46,169 nucleotides of DNA from T3Sed10-213 sp012519365 (GTDB taxonomy: Bacteria > Planctomycetota > Phycisphaerae > Sedimentisphaerales > Anaerohalosphaeraceae), in assembly GCA_033809355.1 (NCBI GenBank), contig JAPXLV010000014.1:1-46169 (forward strand). Direction: 5' to 3'. A model generated the notes under the pieces. That model saw nothing but the letters and a program-made list of their open reading frames with translations, was not told the origin of the DNA and did not search any database. The position numbers and the translations under genes are program-made. Numbering within the stretch: the first letter of the stretch is position 1; every line of letters starts with the position of its first letter. Shown here in pieces: positions 22,744 through 31,368 of this stretch.

Positions 22744-23580
22744 ATGTCCAGACCCACCGTACAACCTGACGACGGTATTCTTGTGGTGCAAAATCTGACC
22801 AAACGCTTCGGCCGGGCGGTCGTTCTCGAGGATATTTCTCTGGCGATAGAGGAAAGCAAAACCACCGTCGTCATCGGCCCCAGCGGCTGCGGCAAAACCG
22901 TTTTTCTAAAACATCTAATCGTGCTTGAACGTCCTTCCGAGGGCAAGGTTTTTTTCCGCGGCCAGCGCATTGACCATCTGGATGAAAAAGAGCTTGCCGA
23001 GATTCGTACAAAGTTCGGATTTTGTTTTCAGATGGGAGCATTGTTTGATAGTCTTACCGTCTATGAGAACATCGCCTTTCCCGTCCGTCAGCACGTCAAA
23101 TCAATGGACGAAAAAACCCTTGACGGCCTGGTCAAACAGAAACTGGCGTTGGTGGGTATGGACGGCTACCAGCAGCATTACCCGGCTGAACTGTCCGGCG
23201 GACAACGAAAACGTGTCGCCTTGGCGCGTGCGATTGCTCTTAATCCTGAGGTGATTCTCTATGACGAGCCGACTACCGGCCTGGATCCCATCACATCAGA
23301 TATTATTAATGAATTGATTCTCAAACTCCAAAAGGAACTCAAAATCACCAGTGTGGCAGTTACGCACGATATGAAAAGTGCCTACAAAATCGCCGATCGG
23401 ATCATTATGCTATACAAAGGGAAAATTATCGCCGATGGTGATGCAGATTATATCCGCAACCATCCCAGCGACCTGGTTCAGCAATTTATCCAAGGGAAAG
23501 TCGGTCCTGCCGAGCTGGCAGCCCTTCGCTTGGGCGGCACGCAGGCGGAATCCCAATTTTCGCCGGACGATTTCAGGTAA
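22744..23580 (+). CDS. ABC transporter ATPase, MlaF type (lipid transport)
   Basis: A 278-residue ATPase. Walker A GPSGCGKT (45-52), Q-loop in FGFCFQMGALFDSLTVYENIAFP (91-113), signature LSGGQRKRVALARA (150-163), Walker B VILYDEPTTGLDP (170-182) and switch His in VAVTHDMKSAY. QMGALFDSLTVYENIAFP and TTGLDPITS are typical of MlaF/TTG2A ATPases that power retrograde phospholipid (or toluene/sterol) transport with an MlaE permease and MlaD. No permease or MCE-domain protein is nearby, so partners must be elsewhere. The gene starts four bases after lexA with AAGG upstream, so it is co-transcribed with and possibly coupled to lexA. Whether it is damage-inducible is speculation. Confidence 0.82.
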   Translation: MSRPTVQPDDGILVVQNLTKRFGRAVVLEDISLAIEESKTTVVIGPSGCGKTVFLKHLIVLERPSEGKVFFRGQRIDHLDEKELAEIRTKFGFCFQMGALFDSLTVYENIAFPVRQHVKSMDEKTLDGLVKQKLALVGMDGYQQHYPAELSGGQRKRVALARAIALNPEVILYDEPTTGLDPITSDIINELILKLQKELKITSVAVTHDMKSAYKIADRIIMLYKGKIIADGDADYIRNHPSDLVQQFIQGKVGPAELAALRLGGTQAESQFSPDDFR

Positions 23581-23601
23581 AATCGCCAAAATGCATCGGC
23601 G

Positions 23602-25371
23602 TCAGGGGCGATTCCACCAGCAGGACGCAAATGCTTCAAGGGCTGAAAAATCATTTTGCCATGTTGTGTACATGACCCCATCAATGGAGTCAACGCCCTC
23701 TATGGCAGCGTTCCACATCCGGTAATCTTCGCCGACATTGCCGTCATAATAAGCGGCGATAAGCTGGGTATGTCCTCGTTCGGCAAAGAACACCAAGCCA
23801 TCTCGGGCATGTTCTCCTCCGCCCCATTTCATAACGCTGATATCTTTGGCAAGCCCTTCCCAAGACCCTGCCAGAGTATTGTTCACCAGATAATAACCGT
23901 CGCGTGCGTTATGATAGGGATCAAACATATCCGACCAGATATAAACGGGTTTTTGGCCGGCGGCCTGACGGATAATTTGATAGCAGGTTTGAACGTTATA
24001 CGCCAGCAATTGGCCAGTGGACTCAAAAGTCTTAATCTGATCGGGCTCCCAGCCGGCACATCGAATTTCATCATGGGACATAAAATAGCCATCCGGCTGC
24101 AGAGCACTTTCGGTATAGTCAATCTGCTGCCGGCACAAAGCAAACACCTTTGGATCGCTCAGACTGCAATTGACTTGGCCGCTGTAGATCAAAACAGGAT
24201 GGTAACAAGACAGATAAACGATTTCGTCAGGAGCGATACGTGTATCGGCTGTCACCCGAATCAGCGGCATGTTATGGCGGGTGTCATACGATCCCGGCCA
24301 GGGCGTACAGCCCAGGCTGGGGTCCGTGATACGTTCAAAATCGCGTTCTTCTTCGTAAACGACGCCGTTTTCTCCCGTTATCGTCAGGGGCAAAGCGTCG
24401 CGACGCAACACATTCAAGACCGGCGCCGCTTCAATACGCCAATCATCCCACCAGAGCTTGCCTGTGCGCCCGCCCCAGATACCCGCATATACCATAACCG
24501 TCTCATTGTCAAGGCTGTTAAAAGTTACGCTTTGCTCGACCCAATCGGTGCTAAGATGGTTCACCTGCCCGATATAATGATATTGTCCTTCGATTTTGAC
24601 CTGGAGATGCTGCCATTGCAATGTGCGTCCGCGGCCAAGCACCAATAGTTTGATTTCATCACCCGTCAGGTCCTGCGTTTTCATCCAGATGCGAATCCGA
24701 TACTGCTGCCATGGGCGAACCTCAATCTGCTGGCATAGTCGGCCGTTGCCCGAGGAGTTGACAGCGCCGATGTCTTCAAAACGAATCGAAACCTCCCCCT
24801 CTTTTTTGACATTGTGATCGATGAACGATCCCGTGCCGGGCGCATCCTGAAACGCATAATGCAAGGCGTGGTGGTCGGTGTACTGTTCAAATGATCCATT
24901 CACAAGAACCGCCGTCGGAAGGGGTTTCAATTCATCACCCACACGCTTCAGCGGTGCGTTTTTGACCGGCATTCCCGAAGCGAGGTTGACATCATGCCAC
25001 AACAACGGTCCGGCGTAACCAAATGGAAAGACGCAGACGACAAGTTCCATTCCCAATCTCCGCGTGATGGCTCGCACCTGCTGAGCGTTTTTTTCCCATC
25101 GCCGGGCATTATCCAGCTGCCACCAGGTGAACGTCTTGTAGTCGTTAAAGAGAACACCGTTGTATCCCGCTTTTTGTGCTCGTACCAGCAGCCGTTCCAG
25201 CTCCTCAAGATTGGCATCGACATAAAGATTGCTGGAGACATAGACCCATCGTTTTGAAAAACGGCCCGCCTCGGCCACTCCGACAGTCGGCAGACCTAAC
25301 AGAAAGAGAATCAAAAGCTCAAGGAGTAATGCGTTGTTGACGTTCCTTAAAGATTGCGGATTTGTGTGCAT
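23602..25371 (-). CDS. Secreted putative glycosidase: TIM barrel with inserted carbohydrate-binding module
   Basis: A 589-residue exported protein: signal peptide (1-36, hydrophobic 15-33, cleavage near AEA), then barrel-like strands (WVYVSSNLYV, YNGVLFNDYKTF, MELVVCVFPFGY). Residues about 155-318 form a CBM4/9-like jelly roll (VLVNGSFEQ at its start, VYAGIWGGRTGKLWWDDWRIEAAP at its end). The barrel then resumes (GYFMSHDEIRCAGWEPD, KPVYIWSDMFDP, ISVMKWGGG, MYTTWQND). The adjacent His433-Asp434-Glu435 on a strand end recalls the Asp-Glu catalytic pair of GH20-type hexosaminidases, but the family cannot be named. It is likely a new or distant glycoside hydrolase acting outside the cytoplasm. 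AAAGG precedes ATG 25371. Convergent with the MlaF gene; 92 bases after the next upstream gene. Confidence 0.6.
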   Translation of the reverse strand: MHTNPQSLRNVNNALLLELLILFLLGLPTVGVAEAGRFSKRWVYVSSNLYVDANLEELERLLVRAQKAGYNGVLFNDYKTFTWWQLDNARRWEKNAQQVRAITRRLGMELVVCVFPFGYAGPLLWHDVNLASGMPVKNAPLKRVGDELKPLPTAVLVNGSFEQYTDHHALHYAFQDAPGTGSFIDHNVKKEGEVSIRFEDIGAVNSSGNGRLCQQIEVRPWQQYRIRIWMKTQDLTGDEIKLLVLGRGRTLQWQHLQVKIEGQYHYIGQVNHLSTDWVEQSVTFNSLDNETVMVYAGIWGGRTGKLWWDDWRIEAAPVLNVLRRDALPLTITGENGVVYEEERDFERITDPSLGCTPWPGSYDTRHNMPLIRVTADTRIAPDEIVYLSCYHPVLIYSGQVNCSLSDPKVFALCRQQIDYTESALQPDGYFMSHDEIRCAGWEPDQIKTFESTGQLLAYNVQTCYQIIRQAAGQKPVYIWSDMFDPYHNARDGYYLVNNTLAGSWEGLAKDISVMKWGGGEHARDGLVFFAERGHTQLIAAYYDGNVGEDYRMWNAAIEGVDSIDGVMYTTWQNDFSALEAFASCWWNRP

Positions 25372-25463
25372 TAGGTTACCTTTCGCCTGATGATGATGAT
25401 TCCATCGCCGTTTTGCGAAGGGAAAGCCGATACCGACACGATCAATATATCAAATCAACAGAC

Positions 25464-26582
<1,119 letters not shown>

Positions 26583-26684
26583 TTTTTGTCAACATATTGG
26601 ATTTATGCTATTCACACAGATGCTATAACCATAGCCGCGAATGTGTCTCAAGTCAACTCAAATTGTTCCAATCCGGCCGCGGAC

Positions 26685-26712
26685 TTGACGTCAAAAGGGT
26701 TTTCTCTATAAT
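26685..26712 (+). promoter_or_regulatory. Sigma-70-type promoter for the YkgJ-like/hisS unit
   Basis: TTGACG (26685-26690), 16-base spacer, TATAAT (26707-26712, perfect -10). The predicted leader is about 48 bases to the ATG at 26767, which has GGGAG upstream. One of the strongest promoter matches in the window. Confidence 0.7.
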
Positions 26713-26766
26713 GCGTCTTTTTGAGCAATTTTTCAAAAAAGCTAACGTGCTCCCGGGAGTTGTTCC

Positions 26767-27258
26767 ATGGCAAAAAATGGCGGTAAAGCCTCAAAAACTG
26801 CGAAATCGAAACAAAAAAAAGCGAAACAAAGAAAGCCCGACACGATGACCCCGGCCTGTGTCAAGTGTAACGGCATGTGCTGCCGCTATTTCGCGTTGCC
26901 GCTGGATAATCCGGAAGACTGGAGCGATTATGACGATATTCGCTGGTACTTGGCCCATGAAAACGTGACGGTGTTTGTAGAGGAGGGCCAATGGTATTTG
27001 AACGTGAACAATAAATGTCGTTATTTATCCGAAACAGATTATCGGTGTCAAATGTACGACATGCGGCCAAAAATCTGCCGGGCTTACAACACCGATGGCT
27101 GCGATCTGACCGGCTGCGGATACGACTACGAACTGCACTTTACCAGTGACAAGCAAATGGAAGAATATATGCGGATCAAATTCGGGCCAAAGGTGTTTGA
27201 TAAATTACAGGCCTGCAAAACAAAGAAAAAAACGAAAAAGAAGTCTAAAACGAAATAA
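26767..27258 (+). CDS. YkgJ-family cysteine-cluster protein
   Basis: A 163-residue protein with the CxxCxxxCC cluster C31-x2-C34-x3-C38-C39 (PACVKCNGMCCR) and later cysteines in NNKCRYL, YRCQMYDMRPKICRAYN and DGCDLTGCGYDYE. This is the pattern of the YkgJ (CxxCxxCC) domain thought to bind zinc or an iron-sulfur cluster; function is not established. Both ends are unusually lysine-rich: residues 1-23 and a C-terminal run of about 14 mostly Lys/Thr/Ser, suggesting contact with nucleic acid or ribosomes, or disorder. It is followed after five bases by hisS, so the two are translated together and a tie to tRNA or translation is possible. Family call is good, role unknown. Confidence 0.78.
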   Translation: MAKNGGKASKTAKSKQKKAKQRKPDTMTPACVKCNGMCCRYFALPLDNPEDWSDYDDIRWYLAHENVTVFVEEGQWYLNVNNKCRYLSETDYRCQMYDMRPKICRAYNTDGCDLTGCGYDYELHFTSDKQMEEYMRIKFGPKVFDKLQACKTKKKTKKKSKTK

Positions 27259-27263
27259 TTTAT

Positions 27264-28565
27264 ATGAAAATACCACCGGTCAAGGGAACACGTGATTTTT
27301 ATCCGCCGCAAATGGCGGTGCGGAATTATATCAGCGACGGCTGGAAAAGCGTCTCGCTGCGCAATGGATTTGTCGAATATGACGGGCCGATTTTTGAATA
27401 TCTGCAAATGTACCAGATCAAAAGCGGCGACGAAATTGTCGAGCAGCTCTTTCATTTGACCGATCGCGGCGGAAGGGAACTGGCGATTCGGCCGGAAATC
27501 ACTCCCACGCTGGCACGCATGATCAACCAACAAATTAACGCCTTGCCGCGGCCGATCAAGTGGTTCTCTGTGCCTCGGTTGTGTCGGGCCGAACGGCCTC
27601 AGAAAGGTCGGCTCCGCGAATTTTTTCAATGGAATATCGATATTGTGGGCGTTGATGACATTTTGGCCGATGCCGAAGTGGTTTTTTGCACGCTGGATTA
27701 TTTGCGGTCGGTGGGGTTGACCGCTGCGGATGTCATCGCCAAAATCTCCAGTCGTAAGCTGTTGGCGGCTCTGCTGTTGCATTTGGGCATTGCCGAGGAT
27801 AAACTGGATGCTTTGTATCCTATTCTCGACAAAAAGGCCAAACTGCCGCCCGAGACGTTTGCACAAATGCTCACCGAGGCGGTAAGCTCTGAAACAGCGG
27901 TTCACACTATCCTGGCTTTACTGGAGACCCATTCGGTTGGGGATATTCAGTCAGTTGTTCCGAATGTCACGTCAAATTCGCAAGCTCAGGCAGCGTTGGA
28001 TGAACTCCATCAACTTTTTGATTATTTAAAGGCGATGGGTGTTGCCGACTATTGCCGATTCGATATGAGTATCGTTCGCGGACTGGCTTACTATACCGGC
28101 ATGGTGTTTGAAGTGCATGACGCCGTGGGGGATTTGCGAGCGGTCTGCGGCGGAGGACGCTATGACAATCTGCTGCGCGATTTTGGTGGCCCGGCTCTCT
28201 CGGCCACAGGGATGGGCATGGGTGATTGCGTCCTGGAAATTCTGCTCCGGGAGCGAGGGCTGATTAATGAGGCGATGTTCAAACGGCAAATGGATTATTT
28301 TGTGGCCTGTGCCGATTTGAATCTGATGCCCAAGGTTTTGGAAATCGTTGCGCAGCTGCGCGCTGCGGGCAAAGCGACGGAGTTTAGCTGCAAAGCGGCC
28401 AATCTCGGCAAACAACTCAAGCAGGCCGACGCCTGCGGGGCAAAGCAAACACTCATTATCGGGCAAGAATATCTCAACGAAGGCAAAATTCTTCTCAAGG
28501 ATATGAAAACCGGAACTCAGCAGCCAATTGATGAATCCTATCTTTGGGATACGCTTTCGGACTGA
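27264..28565 (+). CDS. hisS: Histidine-tRNA ligase
   Basis: Class II aminoacyl-tRNA synthetase charging tRNA-His. Start VKGTRDFYPPQM (6-17), motif 1 region around 45-62, motif 2 FSVPRLCRAERPQKGRLREFFQWNIDIVG (101-129), the histidine-specific RGLAYYTGMVFE (272-283), motif 3 CGGGRYDNLLRDFGGPALSATGMGMG (295-320) and a C-terminal anticodon-binding alpha/beta domain (about 335-433, QADACGAKQTLIIGQEYLNEGKILLKDM). Length 433 is normal. Motif 2 reads RAERPQKGRLREF, closer to archaeal-like/alpha-proteobacterial HisRS forms than to E. coli (YRPQKGRYREF). The ATG lies five bases after the YkgJ-type gene without its own ribosome site, pointing to coupling. A GC stem-loop follows the stop. Confidence 0.95.
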   Translation: MKIPPVKGTRDFYPPQMAVRNYISDGWKSVSLRNGFVEYDGPIFEYLQMYQIKSGDEIVEQLFHLTDRGGRELAIRPEITPTLARMINQQINALPRPIKWFSVPRLCRAERPQKGRLREFFQWNIDIVGVDDILADAEVVFCTLDYLRSVGLTAADVIAKISSRKLLAALLLHLGIAEDKLDALYPILDKKAKLPPETFAQMLTEAVSSETAVHTILALLETHSVGDIQSVVPNVTSNSQAQAALDELHQLFDYLKAMGVADYCRFDMSIVRGLAYYTGMVFEVHDAVGDLRAVCGGGRYDNLLRDFGGPALSATGMGMGDCVLEILLRERGLINEAMFKRQMDYFVACADLNLMPKVLEIVAQLRAAGKATEFSCKAANLGKQLKQADACGAKQTLIIGQEYLNEGKILLKDMKTGTQQPIDESYLWDTLSD

Positions 28566-28570
28566 TTTTG

Positions 28571-28600
28571 CCCCGCCAGATGGCCGGGGTTGATTGTTTT
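28571..28600 (+). terminator. Probable terminator after hisS
   Basis: A GC-rich stem (CCCCGCC at 28571-28577 with GGCCGGGG at 28582-28589, one bulged base, 4-base loop) starts five bases past the hisS stop and is followed by ttgattgtttt. The T-tract is imperfect. Confidence 0.45.
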
Positions 28601-28644
28601 CGGACGGCACGTCTTCAAGCCTGTCTGTATCCTGTCGCATTGTC

Positions 28645-28673
28645 TTGACAGCAGGCAGGCTTATTGATACGAT
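28645..28673 (+). promoter_or_regulatory. Candidate promoter for the tandem Rnk-type genes
   Basis: TTGACA (28645-28650, perfect), 17-base spacer, TACGAT (28668-28673). The leader would be about 120 bases. A second TATAAT hexamer at 28719-28724 without a good -35 lies between it and the gene. I saw no other recognisable element in 28674-28800. Confidence 0.45.
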
Positions 28674-28800
28674 GAGCAGAAGTAATTTTCATAAAAGCTA
28701 TACACGTAAACAAGCCGATATAATAAGTACAGGATGTCCGTTCGGGGCGGTACTTTGTTCTGCGCCGAGGGGTCTGTGCGATGCTGAAAGGAACTTTGTC

Positions 28801-29217
28801 ATGGCGACCAGGAAGATCCAGGTGACTCAGGCAGACCATGAACGTTTAGTGGCGATGATTGAGGCGATGCGAAGCATTCCGGCCCGAGATCAGGCGTGTC
28901 TGAACAAACTGCAGAGCGAGTTGGAACGTGCGCGGATTATCTCATCCAAACGGGTTAAACCTGATGTGGTGACCATGAATTCAACAGTATCGTTGCGTGA
29001 CCTGGACGACGGTAACCTGTACGAGTATCAATTGGTCTATCCCCAGGACGCCGACCCGCAGGATAACAAACTTTCGGTCTTGGCGCCGGTGGGGACGGCA
29101 TTGCTCGGATACCGGATAGGAGACACTGTGGAATGGCAGGTTCCGGCCGGCGTACGCCGATTTCGAATAGAAGGGATCAGCTACCAACCGGAAGCGGCCG
29201 GCGATTATGACCTTTGA
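28801..29217 (+). CDS. Rnk/GreA-GreB C-domain protein, copy 1
   Basis: A 138-residue protein of the Rnk type: an N-terminal helical segment (RKIQVTQADHERLVAMIEAMRS, LNKLQSELERARII) followed by the FKBP-like GreA/GreB C-terminal domain (about 55-138: PDVVTMNSTVSLRDLDDG, YQLVYPQDADP, LSVLAPVGTALLGYRIGDTVEWQVPAG, FRIEGISYQPEAAGDY). Rnk binds RNA polymerase near the secondary channel and competes with Gre factors/DksA; the usual annotation is nucleoside diphosphate kinase regulator. Start ATG 28801 has AAAGGA upstream; the frame is open earlier but the extra residues are not Rnk-like. Followed after 17 bases by a related gene. Confidence 0.82.
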   Translation: MATRKIQVTQADHERLVAMIEAMRSIPARDQACLNKLQSELERARIISSKRVKPDVVTMNSTVSLRDLDDGNLYEYQLVYPQDADPQDNKLSVLAPVGTALLGYRIGDTVEWQVPAGVRRFRIEGISYQPEAAGDYDL

Positions 29218-29234
29218 GAAAGGAACGCAGAGGT

Positions 29235-29702
29235 ATGCTGCATACCGCTAAACAAATTAAACCGCCGACATTTTGGGAATCCTTTCGGCAGCGGTTTTTT
29301 CATCGGCCGGTTCAGCAGCCGCGTATTTTTTCCGAGATTGATTACTATCGTTTTCAAGGCCTGCTGACCAAGCAGCATCAACCGGCGTATGCCTCGCAGG
29401 CTGCGTATCTCCAGCAGCTTCGTCAACTTATTCATCGGGGCTATTTGTACCCTTGCAAGGCCATTCCTCCCGATTTGGTTACGATGAATTCGGTCCTCTT
29501 GTTGCGGTCCCGCCGCGGCACAGCCTTTCGTGTCAGCCTTGTTTATCCGCCGCAGGCGAACCATCAGGAACGAAAGTTTTCGATTCTCTCGCCGCTCGGC
29601 CTGGCGATGATCGGGCAGGTCGAAGGGCGGCAAATTTCCCCTCATCTGACAATCGAGAAAATCCTTTACCAGCCCGAAAGCCTCGGCGACTATTACGTCT
29701 GA
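29235..29702 (+). CDS. Rnk/GreA-GreB C-domain protein, divergent copy 2
   Basis: A 155-residue paralogue of the preceding gene. The Gre C-terminal domain is plain (about 70-155: PPDLVTMNSVLLLRSRRGTAFRVSLVYPPQAN, FSILSPLGLAMIGQVEGRQI, KILYQPESLGDYYV). It aligns block by block with copy 1: VTMNS, LVYP, SxLxPxGxAxxG, YQPExxGDY. The N-terminal half differs: a basic aromatic stretch (PPTFWESFRQRFFHRPVQQPR) comes before the helical hairpin. That may change how it docks on RNA polymerase. Start ATG 29235; purine-rich AAAGGAACGCAGAGG lies upstream. Same operon as copy 1. The duplication is clear; a distinct role is inferred. Confidence 0.75.
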   Translation: MLHTAKQIKPPTFWESFRQRFFHRPVQQPRIFSEIDYYRFQGLLTKQHQPAYASQAAYLQQLRQLIHRGYLYPCKAIPPDLVTMNSVLLLRSRRGTAFRVSLVYPPQANHQERKFSILSPLGLAMIGQVEGRQISPHLTIEKILYQPESLGDYYV

Positions 29703-29748
29703 GTCCCTATTTCCTGCTGAAGCAGAACGCAAAAGCGCCATAAAAAAC

Positions 29749-29777
29749 TTGCATTTCGGCAGGATTTGCGGTTTACT
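29749..29777 (+). promoter_or_regulatory. Promoter before the HYExAFE gene, near-leaderless layout
   Basis: TTGCAT (29749-29754), 17-base spacer, TTTACT (29772-29777), nine bases, then the ATG at 29787. There is no Shine-Dalgarno. The predicted leader is 0-3 bases. Confidence 0.45.
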
Positions 29778-29786
29778 GCCATCGCT

Positions 29787-30377
29787 ATGCATGCCAAGCC
29801 AAACGGACAAAATGATTACGAAAAGGCATTTGAAGAATGGCTCCGTGAGCAGGGGGTGCGATTTGCCCGGGTCGATCAGACCCATCGCTGTCGGTTCGGC
29901 GGCGGCGCTGTCAAAACGTTTGATTATTTGATCTATCCGCATCAAGGCGCTTGCGTTTTGGTAGAATTAAAGGGGCGCATTTTTCGTGGACGTTCTTTGG
30001 CCGGTCGTACGGGGCTGCAAACATGGGTTTTTGCCGACGATGTGGTCGCGCTGGCCGATTGGCGACGGCGGTTTGAACGGCAGTTTTCCCGCGCGGCGGC
30101 GGTGATTGTGTTTGCTTATCGGATTGAGCAGATTGCCGCTGACTGCGACGGCCTGGATAGTTATGAAACCAACGACCGGCGTTACGTGTTTTTGGCAATT
30201 CGACAGCAGGATTATCAGGCGTGCATGCGGCGCCGCAGTGTCCGGTGGAAGACGGTTTCTTGTCCGGCAGCGGATTTTCGAACATTGAGTTTCCCTTTTG
30301 AACAGATGTGGCTTGGAGAAGATAACACAAATGAATTTGACGATACAAACATTGGCCGAACGAGTCCTGGCCGGTGA
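29787..30377 (+). CDS. HYExAFE-family protein
   Basis: A 196-residue protein with near-N-terminal NDYEKAFEEWLREQGV, a close match to the motif (HYExAFE) naming a planctomycete-restricted family; the His is Asp here. The pattern that follows, with FDYLIYP, ACVLVELKGRIF and WVFADDVVALADWRRRF, resembles a PD-(D/E)xK nuclease fold: an Asp on one strand (FDYLIY) and a VELKG strand carrying the E-x-K pair. That is my inference and not an established activity. Start ATG 29787 is the first sensible ATG, with a leaderless-type promoter. Its end overlaps the bioB start by 47 bases, so it heads a unit with bioB, the GH2 gene and rsmD. Confidence 0.7.
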   Translation: MHAKPNGQNDYEKAFEEWLREQGVRFARVDQTHRCRFGGGAVKTFDYLIYPHQGACVLVELKGRIFRGRSLAGRTGLQTWVFADDVVALADWRRRFERQFSRAAAVIVFAYRIEQIAADCDGLDSYETNDRRYVFLAIRQQDYQACMRRRSVRWKTVSCPAADFRTLSFPFEQMWLGEDNTNEFDDTNIGRTSPGR

Positions 30378-31368
30378 CCTTTTGACCCCTCAGCAGGCGA
30401 AGGAACTGTTAGCGGCCTCGTTGGACGACCTCGATGATTTGCTGTACTGGGCCAATCAAATCCGCCGGCATTTTTTCGGCAATCAGGTGCGGGTCTGTTC
30501 CATTGTGCCGGGTCGACTGGGCGGATGCAATCAGGATTGTGCGTTTTGTGCTCAGTCAGTGCGATATGATACGGGTATTGACAAAACCCCGAAGGTGCTC
30601 AGCGATGAACAGATTCTGGCCGCCGCGGCTGAGGCCAAACGCAAAGGCGTGCCCAACTTCGGCATTGTCTATAGCGGCAAAGCCGTCAGCGATTCGGAAT
30701 TGGAGCGGCTGATTGCGCTGGCCGGCCGCCTCAAAAACGAATACGGACTGGGCGTGTGTATGGGGCTGGGCATTTTGTCGGACCGTCAGATGTTCCGGCT
30801 GGCCCAGGCCGGCGTGGTGCGTTACAATCATAATCTTGAAACATCGCGGCGGCATTTTCCCGAGATTGTCACCACCCATTCCTACGAGGATCGCGTACGG
30901 ACTATAGAAGCGGCCGCAGCGGCAGGGCTGGGCGTCTGCGCCGGCGGCATCTTCGGCATCGGGGAACGCGAGCAAGATCGTCTCGATATGGCCTTTGAGT
31001 TAAGGCGCCTGGGTGTTGATACCGTTCCGATGAACTTTCTTCATCCGATAGCAGGAACTCCCTTGGAAAAGGCCGAAACATTGCAGCCGCGAGACATCCT
31101 TCGCATCATTGCCCTGTATCGTTTCATTCTGCCCACTGCCCATCTAAAGGTCGCCGGCGGCAGGGTGTTGAACCTGCGCGACCTGCAAAGCTGGATTTTC
31201 TTTGCCGGCTGCACGAGCATCCTGTCCGGCAATTATCTGACCACTGCCGGCCGTTCCGTTGAGGAGGATATGCGGATGCTGCGTGATCTTGGATTGACGC
31301 CGGTCGCTGAGGTATTAACCAAAGAACAAAATGCAAACGCTTTACACCCCCAAGGAGTTGTCCCATGA
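30331..31368 (+). CDS. bioB: Biotin synthase
   Basis: A 345-residue radical-SAM enzyme inserting sulfur into dethiobiotin. The 4Fe-4S/SAM motif is C66-x3-C70-x2-C73 (GGCNQDCAFCAQSVRY), followed by FGIVYSGKAVSD, GVCMGLGILSDRQMFRLAQAGVVRYNHNLET, TTHSYEDRVRTI, GVCAGGIFGIGE, DTVPMNFLHPIAGTPLE and VAGGRVLNLRDLQ. The CAQS, YNHNLET and NFLHPIxGTP motifs distinguish BioB from other radical-SAM enzymes such as HydE. Start: ATG 30331 with GGAGA about 11 bases upstream; the in-frame extension to 30298 lies inside the previous gene. It overlaps HYExAFE (47 bases) and its stop overlaps the next ATG. No bioA, bioD or bioF is present. Confidence 0.93.
   Translation: MNLTIQTLAERVLAGDLLTPQQAKELLAASLDDLDDLLYWANQIRRHFFGNQVRVCSIVPGRLGGCNQDCAFCAQSVRYDTGIDKTPKVLSDEQILAAAAEAKRKGVPNFGIVYSGKAVSDSELERLIALAGRLKNEYGLGVCMGLGILSDRQMFRLAQAGVVRYNHNLETSRRHFPEIVTTHSYEDRVRTIEAAAAAGLGVCAGGIFGIGEREQDRLDMAFELRRLGVDTVPMNFLHPIAGTPLEKAETLQPRDILRIIALYRFILPTAHLKVAGGRVLNLRDLQSWIFFAGCTSILSGNYLTTAGRSVEEDMRMLRDLGLTPVAEVLTKEQNANALHPQGVVP

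Noticed and set aside
23581..23613. Inverted repeat AATCGCC/GGCGATT between the MlaF and glycosidase genes as a bidirectional terminator
   Set aside because: Loop of 19 bases, no T-tract on either side, and it overlaps the coding end of the minus-strand gene.
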